From assembly GCA_963817785.1 (NCBI GenBank), contig CAWFPL010000008.1, positions 930,001-994,000 on the forward strand: a stretch of DNA of 64,000 nucleotides, given 5' to 3'. Below are positions 35,750-43,403 of the stretch, in pieces. The position numbers and the translations under genes were made by a program. Position 1 is the stretch's first letter. Each line of letters begins with the position of its first letter. The DNA comes from JAKALD01 sp963817785. GTDB taxonomy: Bacteria; Pseudomonadota; Gammaproteobacteria; Burkholderiales; SG8-39. Below the pieces are notes generated by a model, which worked only from the letters and a program-made list of their open reading frames with translations, made no database searches and was not told the DNA's origin.

Positions 35750-36121
35750 ATGGTCAAACCCGCAACGGTCTTTAGCGCGAGCGCTTCGGTCACCACGAGC
35801 GCCACGTGCGCCGCGAGCCTGACGCACGATGGTCAAACTTTTTGGTATTGCTCGGGGCTCACGATCACCTATGGCGGCGCGACTGCGGCCTCGCTCCAGA
35901 AGGCAACGCTCACCGGTCTCAAGGGCGGCCCGATCACGCTGGCGCTCGCCGTGCCCGGGAGCGTGACGAGCGGCGGCGCGCTCAATCTCGACTTCCCGAG
36001 CGCGCTTGCCGGCGTGGATCAGAACACAGACGTCACGCTCAGCCTGCCGGCGATGGGCGCGGGCAATGCCTTTGCCTGCGCGAGCGTGCGCGGCTACCGG
36101 GGCGCCCGGCAGCTCGCGTAG
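35750..36121 (+). CDS. Hypothetical beta-rich phage-like protein
   Basis: A 123-residue Thr/Ser/Gly/Ala-rich protein with GGAGG just upstream of its ATG. The composition (SGLTITYGGATAASLQKATL) suggests a beta-sandwich such as a decoration or tail-associated protein. It is the last of the four-gene run; the IS1595-type element follows 130 bases later. Its function is not recognised. Confidence 0.5.
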   Translation: MVKPATVFSASASVTTSATCAASLTHDGQTFWYCSGLTITYGGATAASLQKATLTGLKGGPITLALAVPGSVTSGGALNLDFPSALAGVDQNTDVTLSLPAMGAGNAFACASVRGYRGARQLA

Positions 36122-36252
36122 CACGACGGCTACGCGCGGTTGCGCTACTGCCGAACCTTTCGGCGTCGACAATGCAAGCAAATAGCGCGGCGCGCCGCAC
36201 TGATTCAGGTTGGAAGCCCTGTCAGGCTCCTGAGCGACAGGGCATTGTTCTA

Positions 36253-37299
36253 GGCTCTGTCCTAATTACGTGTTGGTACAATTGGCGGTCTGAGTAGCAG
36301 AAGGCGGACCTCCGATGCGCAAACGAGACCTCGAACGGCTCCTAAAGGAGCTGACCAAACTGAGTCCCAACCAGCTGCGCAAGGTGTCGAACGCGGTTCG
36401 GCATCTGGAGGGCCGGCAGGAGGTCCACCGGCTGCTTGAAAAGCGCATAGAGGCGGTCGCGAAGTGCCCCTGGTGCAGCGGCGCCGAGTTCATTCGGTTC
36501 GGGCATTCTGTCAGCGGTAGCCAGCGGTACCAGTGCCAGCGCCCGGGCTGCGAGAAGACGTTCACGAGCCTGACCGGGACCACTCTGGTGGGAGCCCGCA
36601 ACAAGCCGAAGCTCCTGCAGAACGCGCTCTGCATGAAGGAGGGGCTGTCGGTGCGGGAGACGGCCGAGAAACTGGGCGTTAACCGCAACACCGCCTTCCG
36701 GTTGCGGCACCTGATGATGCCGGAGCTCGAGAAGCACCAACCCTCCGATTTGCAAGGGGTTATCGAGGCGGATGAGATGTTCTTCCGCAAGTCGTACAAG
36801 GGCCAAAAGAAGGGCTTGCCGCGCAAGGCGTATCGGCGCGGGACGCGGGCCGGAAAGCGCGGCATATCGGCCGAGCAAGTCGCCGTCGAGACCGCGGTAT
36901 CCCGCGGCTCCCCGTACAGTTTCATCGAGGTCCTGCCCTCGACACCGAACGCCGGCGACATCACGATGGCGTTGGGTCCGAAGCTGCGGACAGACGCGGT
37001 GCTCGTCACGGACGCTTCTCAGACCTATCTGACCGTCGGGAAGGCACTAGGCGTCACCGTTCGCCAGATTCCCCGCGGCTCGCACAAGCTCGGCCCGTAC
37101 CACGTGCAGAACGTCAACGCTCTGCATAGCCGGATTCGCGACCGCTTGAGCAGGTTCCGAGGCGTCGCCACGAAGCACCTCCCAAGCTACCTGGCCTGGT
37201 TCCGATTCTTCGACCGGAAGTCACTCAACGTAGACCCGCAGACACTCTTGCTGGACGCCATTGGCGTGCCTCTTACCAACACGTAACTAGGACAGAGCC
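36253..37299. mobile_element. IS1595-family insertion sequence with intact target duplication
   Basis: A 1047-base element. The left end GGCTCTGTCCTAATTACGTG is inverted at the right end; 26 bases match with one mismatch. It is flanked by perfect 8-base direct repeats, TTGTTCTA, at 36245-36252 and 37300-37307. The perfect duplication points to a recent insertion. Confidence 0.93.
36315..37286 (+). CDS. IS1595-family transposase
   Basis: A 323-residue transposase. It has an N-terminal zinc ribbon (CPWCSGAEFIRFGHS, YQCQRPGCEKTF) and a helix-turn-helix (LSVRETAEKLGVNRNTAFRL). The ISXO2-like catalytic core has Asp in GVIEADEMFF and AVLVTDASQTY. The C-terminal HVQNVNALHSRIRDRLSRF plus HLPSYLAWFRF is typical of the family. 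The frame is complete. Confidence 0.93.
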   Translation: MRKRDLERLLKELTKLSPNQLRKVSNAVRHLEGRQEVHRLLEKRIEAVAKCPWCSGAEFIRFGHSVSGSQRYQCQRPGCEKTFTSLTGTTLVGARNKPKLLQNALCMKEGLSVRETAEKLGVNRNTAFRLRHLMMPELEKHQPSDLQGVIEADEMFFRKSYKGQKKGLPRKAYRRGTRAGKRGISAEQVAVETAVSRGSPYSFIEVLPSTPNAGDITMALGPKLRTDAVLVTDASQTYLTVGKALGVTVRQIPRGSHKLGPYHVQNVNALHSRIRDRLSRFRGVATKHLPSYLAWFRFFDRKSLNVDPQTLLLDAIGVPLTNT

Positions 37300-37304
37300 T
37301 TGTT

Positions 37305-38228
37305 CTATGGGCCTGGATACTCGTAGTTGTGATGATGATGGGGAGTGCATCGCTTCCCCTCTGGCTTTCCTGGGTCATATTGTTCGCAAAAGAAGGTCGT
37401 CCACCAGCGTTTGTATATGTCCATGTAATCGATTCTGCCATAGACATAAAACGGCCTGAATTGATGCAGGCAAACATCGATAACACGATCTACGCATTCC
37501 GTTCCTTTGGAGGAAGGAACGAAATGATTGAACGCCTGCCTAGGGTGAAGCATCTGATTGGCAAGCTTGTCCGCCTTGGTGGTAGGAGGATGACGATAGG
37601 TATCGGGCTGGGCTTCTTCAAAGCAAGTTTGAATGATGGAAACGTGGTGAGCCGTGGTTGCCCCGTAATTTTCCACTCGAATCTTGATCCCCCTGTCGGT
37701 CCCCGTGACTACTGCTGGATCGTGTTCAATCGTCTTGAGTGCAACATACGCCCTCAATTGCCGCTTCGCAGTATCCGCAGCGCCCTCTACCAATTTACTC
37801 GTTGCATCCCACAAGCGAGCCGTGTAGAGAACGAGAAGGCCGCTGAAAAGCACGAGCAACAATTCGGTCGGGTGATCGAGAAAAGTGTCGTACCAATCAT
37901 GCTCTGCGGCTCCATTGGCTTCGGATTTCTCGTTCTCCGGCTTGGAGATCGCCTGCGCGACCAGGGCCGGAAGCAACTTGCTAGCGCCATCGTTTTTGGC
38001 GGCCTTTTCGTTGCTGCCTTTGGCTGGCTGTTCGTTGTACTGCTGGCTGCGGTTTTGAACGGGCGCTTGTGAGTCAACCTTCGCCCAAACGGAAACGCTC
38101 AGCGCAAGCAGAAATCCGGTGAACAGTCCGCGCGTAGCCAGCAAGCGATGTTTTCCCGCTAGCTGTAGGTGTGTCGCGTACCCGCCAGTCGCGGTGAGCG
38201 AGGTTCTGTCGGCGGCCAGTGATCCCAC
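37305..38228 (-). CDS. Hypothetical membrane protein
   Basis: A 307-residue protein with a signal or anchor segment (GLFTGFLLALSVSVWA) and one further transmembrane helix (ELLLVLFSGLLVLYTARLWD). The C-terminal cytosolic domain is of a kind often seen after such helices (RQLRAYVALKTIEHDPAVVT, IRVENYGATTAHHVSIIQTC). The stop codon lies within the IS1595 target duplication, so the insertion landed exactly at its 3' end without breaking it. Base composition is lower in GC than the surroundings. The function is unknown. Confidence 0.65.
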   Translation of the reverse strand: MGSLAADRTSLTATGGYATHLQLAGKHRLLATRGLFTGFLLALSVSVWAKVDSQAPVQNRSQQYNEQPAKGSNEKAAKNDGASKLLPALVAQAISKPENEKSEANGAAEHDWYDTFLDHPTELLLVLFSGLLVLYTARLWDATSKLVEGAADTAKRQLRAYVALKTIEHDPAVVTGTDRGIKIRVENYGATTAHHVSIIQTCFEEAQPDTYRHPPTTKADKLANQMLHPRQAFNHFVPSSKGTECVDRVIDVCLHQFRPFYVYGRIDYMDIYKRWWTTFFCEQYDPGKPEGKRCTPHHHHNYEYPGP

Positions 38229-38236
38229 AATCGACG

Positions 38237-38665
38237 TCAGTTTATGAGGCGATGCCTAACGAGGTAGCCCCGTCCCTTGTGATCTAGCGCCCAGTACTGG
38301 TCGGATTCAAGGGCGCCATAGCTTTGCACCATGTCGGCAGCCTCTAGTTCCTCAAGATGGAATTGAGCCGTCTGCACACCCGCAGAAACCGCAAGTGCGA
38401 CCTGCTTGCTCGTGGCTTGCTCCACCCTGGAGAGACATACAAGTACCCTTTCTTTGACGTCCTCAAGGCGAGCTTCGCGTTGCTCCCATTGCTTCCGGTA
38501 TGGGCTTGCCTGCTGTGCATGGTCACCTCGGGACACCTTGAGCTGCGATTCAAGGTACTCAATGTAGGCCGCGTCGCTGCGCTGCTTCTCTTCCGCCTCC
38601 GTCAATGCCTTTTCCGCTGCCGGCGATAGCTGGATTCCCTCGAGGGCCTTTCGAAGTGTGCTCAT
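38237..38665 (-). CDS. Hypothetical winged-helix protein
   Basis: A 142-residue protein from ATG 38665 (STLRKALEGIQLSPAAEKAL). The middle is a coiled coil. The C-terminal half resembles a winged helix (VLVCLSRVEQATSKQVALAV, then AQFHLEELEAADMVQSYG). It lies eight bases upstream of the membrane protein gene on the same strand, so the two may work together. The role is unknown. Confidence 0.6.
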   Translation of the reverse strand: MSTLRKALEGIQLSPAAEKALTEAEEKQRSDAAYIEYLESQLKVSRGDHAQQASPYRKQWEQREARLEDVKERVLVCLSRVEQATSKQVALAVSAGVQTAQFHLEELEAADMVQSYGALESDQYWALDHKGRGYLVRHRLIN

Positions 38666-38817
38666 AGGTTTCGTGGCGCTCCCTGTGGCATCTTGATCGC
38701 TAGTCAGAGGTCCGCGTCGCCGCGCGGCTCTGCGCTGGCGAATGTTGGCGAGAGGACTGCAGTTAATGCTCAACGTGCCTAGCCCCGGTTATTGAGGGTC
38801 CGATTGAGGGTCTCAGC

Positions 38818-38833
38818 TGGCGTCCCCACGGGG
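38818..38833. repeat. tRNA-Glu 3'-end duplicate (att-like), middle copy
   Basis: TGGCGTCCCCACGGGG is identical to the last 16 bases (CCA end) of tRNA-Glu at 57994-58009, in the same orientation. It divides the insertion-sequence zone from the CRISPR-Cas segment. Confidence 0.65.
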
Positions 38834-39247
38834 GTTTGCTTGCCAGGTAAATCAAATTTCGACGCCTTGGGAAGCCGCCGTATCGGCTGCGTAATGGACC
38901 TCAGCCCCAGCCGCCTCCTGGGGTGCGCCAAACGGAATGAATGGGCGTTGGTGGTTATGTATGCGCATTGGCGTTCTCGAAGGCGAGCAGCACGCGCTGG
39001 TGGCGAAGCTGCAGCAGGCGAGGCCTTTCCCGGGGGCCGAGCGCATCCTCACGATCGAGGTGTGCGTGTTGAGTGCACCGGTGGCTTCAGCGTCGCGTGC
39101 GCCTCGAACACCACGCCGACGATCGTGTTGCGCGGAACCGGCGCAGGTGCTGTACCGCATCCAGCGCGAGTTCCACGCCGCGCTGCAGCCGCTGACGCGC
39201 GCCGCCGCGCCGATGCCGTTCTGATCCTCCTGCCGTAGACTGGCAGG
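38834..39247. other. Island left border, no firm gene
   Basis: This stretch of 414 bases contains a 95-residue frame (38937-39224), but its composition is that of a shadow frame and no family is recognised. I see no firm gene here. Confidence 0.4.
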
Positions 39248-40222
39248 GTGGACAAATTCGACCGCATCTACAAGCTTCACCATGCCCTCGCTGGGCGCCG
39301 CACGCCCATGCCGATCGAGGATCTCAAGGAAAAGCTCGAGTGCTCGACCCCGAGTGCTTACCGGCTGCTGCGGGTCCTGCGCGATTTCCTACACGCGCCG
39401 GTGGTCTTCGACCGCGAGCGCGGCGGCTATCTCTATCGGCAGGACGCGGACAAAGGTCCGTACGAGCTGCCGGGGTTGTGGTTCAACGCCAGGGAGCTGC
39501 AGGCGCTCGTCGTGTTCGAGCGCCTGCTCGAGTCGCTCGAGCCGGGGCTGCTCGCCGAGCATCTCGGCCCCCTTACTCAGCGCGTGAACGAACTGCTTGC
39601 CCACCGCCGGCTGGGCCTTTCGGAAGCGGGCACGCGCATTCGCGTCCTCGGCATGGCGGCGCGCCCCGCGGGCGAGCATTTTCAACGGCTCGCGGCGGCG
39701 ACGCTGCAGCGCCGGCGACTGGACATTCGCTACCGATCGAGAAGCCGCGACGAGATCACCGAGCGCGTAGTCTCGCCGCAGCGGCTCGTGCACTATCGCG
39801 ACAACTGGTTCCTGGATGCCTGGTGCCATCGGCGGCGCGCACTGCGCAGCTTCTCCGTCGACCGAGTCCAGTCGGCGAGTGAGCTCGAGACGCTGGCGGA
39901 CGAAGTCCCAGCCGCCGAGCTGGACGAGCACTTCGCGAGCGCCTACGGCATCTTCGCCGGGAAAGCGAACAAGACCGCGGTGCTGCGCTTTTCCCCCGAG
40001 CGGGCGCGCTGGGTCGCCGACGAGCGCTGGCACCCCGAACAATCCGGCCAGTTCCTCACCGACGGCGCCTACGAGCTACGCATCCCGTACCGCGACGAAC
40101 GCGAGCTGGTGATGGACATCCTGCGCCACGGCCACGAGGTCGAGGTCATCGCTCCGAAGACGCTGCGCGAGGCGGTGATCAGGCAATTGCGCGAAGCGCT
40201 CGGACGCTACGGGTCCGGCTGA
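39248..40222 (+). CDS. WYL-domain transcription regulator
   Basis: A 324-residue regulator starting at GTG 39248. The N-terminal winged helix is FDRIYKLHHALAGRRTPMPI and ECSTPSAYRLLRVLRDFLH. The WYL domain follows (LDIRYRSRSRDEITERVVSP, QRLVHYRDNWFLDAWCHRRR, LRSFSVDRV), then a WCX-like C-terminus. WYL regulators often sit beside CRISPR-Cas and other defence loci and sense nucleic-acid or nucleotide signals. A perfect dyad lies 49 bases after its stop and ahead of the cas genes. Confidence 0.9.
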   Translation: MDKFDRIYKLHHALAGRRTPMPIEDLKEKLECSTPSAYRLLRVLRDFLHAPVVFDRERGGYLYRQDADKGPYELPGLWFNARELQALVVFERLLESLEPGLLAEHLGPLTQRVNELLAHRRLGLSEAGTRIRVLGMAARPAGEHFQRLAAATLQRRRLDIRYRSRSRDEITERVVSPQRLVHYRDNWFLDAWCHRRRALRSFSVDRVQSASELETLADEVPAAELDEHFASAYGIFAGKANKTAVLRFSPERARWVADERWHPEQSGQFLTDGAYELRIPYRDERELVMDILRHGHEVEVIAPKTLREAVIRQLREALGRYGSG

Positions 40223-40270
40223 CCGCCTTGCCTCGAACCTGACGGCGGCGCGGCGCGCTGCGGGGGATTC

Positions 40271-40299
40271 CATGTCTTGCAGAATTCTTACAAGACATG
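40271..40299. promoter_or_regulatory. Perfect 9-base dyad, candidate WYL operator
   Basis: CATGTCTTG (40271-40279) and CAAGACATG (40291-40299) are perfect inverses around an 11-base spacer containing GAATTC. The dyad is in the 600-base region between the WYL gene and cas3. It has no T tract, which argues against a terminator. Its assignment as operator is inference. Confidence 0.5.
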
Positions 40300-40578
40300 C
40301 GGATCAATTCTGCGCGACCAGCGGCTTTCGTGACCGATTCAAGCGCTTGGCCTCGGAGCGCGACGGCGCATAGACTGCCTACCGAAGGGCCGTGCGCCCG
40401 CATCGGCGAACGCCGGCCACTATCGCCCATTGATAGCGGCCGCGCGCAAAATCACCGAGCCCCTGAGCAGGGGGCCGCGCCGGGCACGAAACGCCGGCAG
40501 GGAGGAGCCGATGATTCGTCGCAGCGCCTGCGTTTACTTTATCGGGACCCCAGCGCTCACGTCGCCCCAGGCCGGCGC

Positions 40579-40830
40579 GTGACCGAGGCCTTGGCCGCCG
40601 TGCTCGCGTTCACCGTCGGTGGCGCCGTCGTCTGGCTGCTTCGCGCCGGGCGCGGCCGGTCGGAGCTTGCCGCGCTCGAGAGCGGCGTGCTCGTGTCCGC
40701 GCGCGGGCCGCGGGAGTTGGGGGCCGGGAACGAGACCGTGGACGTCGAGGCGATCGAACCGGTGGAGCGGGTGCCGAGGGGATTGCAGGCAGTGGAGCTT
40801 TCGATACAGTCAGACGGGAATGAGCGATGA
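40579..40830 (+). CDS. Small membrane protein coupled to cas3
   Basis: An 83-residue frame from GTG 40579. One transmembrane helix (ALAAVLAFTVGGAVVWLLRA) is followed by a short charged tail. Its stop overlaps the cas3 start (ATGA at 40827-40830), the junction type used elsewhere in this operon. No family is recognised and start usage is uncertain. It may be a genuine accessory component or a chance frame. Confidence 0.4.
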   Translation: MTEALAAVLAFTVGGAVVWLLRAGRGRSELAALESGVLVSARGPRELGAGNETVDVEAIEPVERVPRGLQAVELSIQSDGNER

Positions 40831-43403
40831 GCTACACAGACTTCTTCAAGCGCGCGACGCGTACCGAGGAGCAGCCAGACGGGTTGAAGCCGTTCCCGTA
40901 TCAGTGCCGCCTCGCGGAAGAGCCGTGGCCTGATCTGCTGGACGTTCCAACCGGCATGGGGAAAACCGCCGCGGTCGCGCTGGCCTGGCTGTGGAAGCGC
41001 GGCTGGCGCGAGGGCGGACGCAAGGCCAATCCGGACGCAGGGACACCGCGGCGGCTCGTGTACTGCCTGCCGATGCGGGTTCTTGTTGAGCAGACGTACC
41101 AGAACGTTTGCGAATGGCTCCAACGCGTTGATATGGCCGGTGAACCGGGCGGCGGCAAGGTCTCGGTGAACCTCTTGATGGGTGGCTCCGAGGACGTAAA
41201 AAAGCCGACTTGGGCCGACTACCCGGAGGAAGACGCGATTCTGATCGGCACCCAGGACATGCTTCTTTCGCGGGCGCTGATGCGCGGCTACGGAATGAGC
41301 CGATATCAGTGGCCGGTGCACTTCGCCTGGCTGCATAACGACGCGCTGTGGGTGTTCGACGAAGTCCAATTGATGGGCGCGGGCATGAAGACCAGTGCTC
41401 AACTTGAAGCGTTTCGCCAGAAGATCGGTTTGTCTTCTCGCAGCCGCAGTCTATGGGTCTCGGCTACGCTCAAGCGGGACTGGTTAAGAACGGTAGATTT
41501 CGATCCCGCCTCAACGATCCCGCTGGCGCTGAGCGAGGAGGAAAAGAAGGCACCCGCAGTTCGGGAGCGACGTGAGGCGGTCAAGGTTCTGACGCGCTGC
41601 CATGTGGCGCTCATCTCCACGAAGCCTTCCGAGTCAGAAAAGGCGGGGGAAAGCGAAAAGGTCGTCAAGCTGACGAGCGACGACCTCAAGACTTACCTCA
41701 AAGCATTGGCTGACCGGGTTCTCGCGGCGCATCAACCGGGCACCACCACGCTTGCAATCCTCAATACTGTTGACCGGGCACAGGGCCTGTTTGTCGAGCT
41801 GGAAAACCGCCTGGCGCAATTGCCGGTGAAAGGCGGGAAGAAAGCGGCGACACCGGCACCATCGATTTCAAACAACCCGGAACGGCTGCTGATTCACTCC
41901 CGTTTTCGCGCCAAAGACCGCCACGCGAACGAAGAGCGCCTGCATTCTGCCCCACGGCCTGAAGGCCGTATCGTCATCGCCACCCAAGCGATTGAAGCGG
42001 GCGTGGACCTGTCCGCCCGGGTGCTGTTCACGGAACTGGCGCCCTGGGCCTCGCTTGTGCAGCGCTTCGGACGATGCAATCGTTACGGCGAGTTCAATAA
42101 GTCTGGAGAGGCGCAGGTCGTCTGGATTGACGTAGAGGATGCCAAGCCTTACACGACCGAGGAACTCGATGACGCGCGCCAAGTTCTCGCGGACCGAACA
42201 AGCGCAGCGCCCGCCGATCTTCCGTCCGTCACCGCCGAGGCCCCGCTGTATCCGGTGTTGCGGCGCAAGGATTTTCTCGACTTGTTCAACACCGACCAGG
42301 ATCTTTCCGGCTTCGACGTGGACATCGCGCCCTACGTCCGCGACACAGACGATGCCGATGTACTGCTGTTCTGGCGTTCGTTGGACGGCGATCCACAGGA
42401 CGAACCGCCAGCATGGAGGGAAGAGCTGTGCCGCGCCGGGTTGGGCGCCGCAAAGAAACTGCTGGATCGTTTGGAAACCGAGGACGTGTTCGTGTGGGAC
42501 ACATTAGCCCGGGAGTGGACAAAGCCGAGGCCCAAGGAGACGCGCCTGCGCCCCGGCATGACGCTGATGCTGAAAGCCGCTGTCGGCGGCTATACGCCGC
42601 AACTGGGCCTGGCCCCGGAAGAAAAGCGGACGGTTCCAGTCGTCGCGCCGACTGTGGCCGCCGCCAAGGTCGAGGCCTACGACGACGAGCACCGCAGTTT
42701 GCTCGGCCGCGCCGTCGAGCTGAGCAAACATCTGAGCGACGTCGAGTCCGAGGCGCGGCGGCTCTGCGAGCGTCTGCCCGTTGCGCAGCGCGACACCGTG
42801 GTCCGTGCGGCGCGGTGGCACGACCTTGGTAAGGCGCACGCTGCATTCAAAGGCATGCTGTTGCATGCAGACCAAGGTCTCGACCCAACCCGCCTCTGGG
42901 CGAAGGCACGCGACCCGGAGAAAGGCAAAAAGAAACCGCGCGCCCGGTATGTCATCAAGATCGTGGAGGGAAAGATCGTTGAAGAGCGTCCACGCTTCCG
43001 GCATGAACTCGCGTCGGCGCTTGTCTGGCTCGCGTTGCATGGTGACGATGCCGAAGCCAACTTGATCGCGTACCTGATCGCCGCGCACCACGGCAAGGTG
43101 CGCATGTCCTTGCGCGCGCTACCGCAGGAGTGTGAGGCGCCGGATGGGCGGTTGTTTGCGCGAGGCGTGTGGGACGGTGATCGCCTTCCTGTAGTGCAAT
43201 TCGCGGATGGCGAAACCGTCCCTGAAGTCGAACTCAAGCTGGACCTGATGCAGCTCGGCGACGGACCCCAAGGCGCGTCGTGGACCACGCGCACACAAAG
43301 ATTGCTGAAGGTGCTCGGTCCGTTTCAGTTGGCTTGGTGCGAGGCGCTGGTACGGATCGCCGACTGGCGAGCTTCACGTACGGAACAGGAGGCTGCGAAA
43401 TGA
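40827..43403 (+). CDS. cas3: Cas3 helicase-nuclease, type I-G (C-terminal HD domain)
   Basis: An 858-residue protein. Helicase part: Walker A DVPTGMGKTAA (about residue 40), DEVQ box in WVFDEVQLMG (about 178), SATLKRDWL, and motif VI in LVQRFGRCNRYGE. HD nuclease part near the C-terminus: AARWHDLGKAHAAF (about 664), later RHELASALVWLAL and LIAAHHGKVRM. The order helicase then HD matches I-U/I-G Cas3 and differs from most type I Cas3 proteins. It unwinds and degrades target DNA recruited by Cascade. The stop overlaps the csx17 start. Confidence 0.95.
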   Translation: MSYTDFFKRATRTEEQPDGLKPFPYQCRLAEEPWPDLLDVPTGMGKTAAVALAWLWKRGWREGGRKANPDAGTPRRLVYCLPMRVLVEQTYQNVCEWLQRVDMAGEPGGGKVSVNLLMGGSEDVKKPTWADYPEEDAILIGTQDMLLSRALMRGYGMSRYQWPVHFAWLHNDALWVFDEVQLMGAGMKTSAQLEAFRQKIGLSSRSRSLWVSATLKRDWLRTVDFDPASTIPLALSEEEKKAPAVRERREAVKVLTRCHVALISTKPSESEKAGESEKVVKLTSDDLKTYLKALADRVLAAHQPGTTTLAILNTVDRAQGLFVELENRLAQLPVKGGKKAATPAPSISNNPERLLIHSRFRAKDRHANEERLHSAPRPEGRIVIATQAIEAGVDLSARVLFTELAPWASLVQRFGRCNRYGEFNKSGEAQVVWIDVEDAKPYTTEELDDARQVLADRTSAAPADLPSVTAEAPLYPVLRRKDFLDLFNTDQDLSGFDVDIAPYVRDTDDADVLLFWRSLDGDPQDEPPAWREELCRAGLGAAKKLLDRLETEDVFVWDTLAREWTKPRPKETRLRPGMTLMLKAAVGGYTPQLGLAPEEKRTVPVVAPTVAAAKVEAYDDEHRSLLGRAVELSKHLSDVESEARRLCERLPVAQRDTVVRAARWHDLGKAHAAFKGMLLHADQGLDPTRLWAKARDPEKGKKKPRARYVIKIVEGKIVEERPRFRHELASALVWLALHGDDAEANLIAYLIAAHHGKVRMSLRALPQECEAPDGRLFARGVWDGDRLPVVQFADGETVPEVELKLDLMQLGDGPQGASWTTRTQRLLKVLGPFQLAWCEALVRIADWRASRTEQEAAK

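Larger units (their letters stand above)
26416..38833. mobile_element. Left segment of tRNA-Glu composite island (decayed)
   Basis: The segment is bounded by tRNA-Glu-derived repeats at 26416 and 38818. Its contents are mostly mobile DNA: IS630, group II intron remnant, IS21-type element, phage-packaging-like genes and an IS1595-type element, plus a PEP-CTERM gene and two hypothetical genes. No intact integrase of its own remains, only the recombinase tail at 26.2-26.5 kb. The boundaries are inference from the repeats. Confidence 0.5.
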
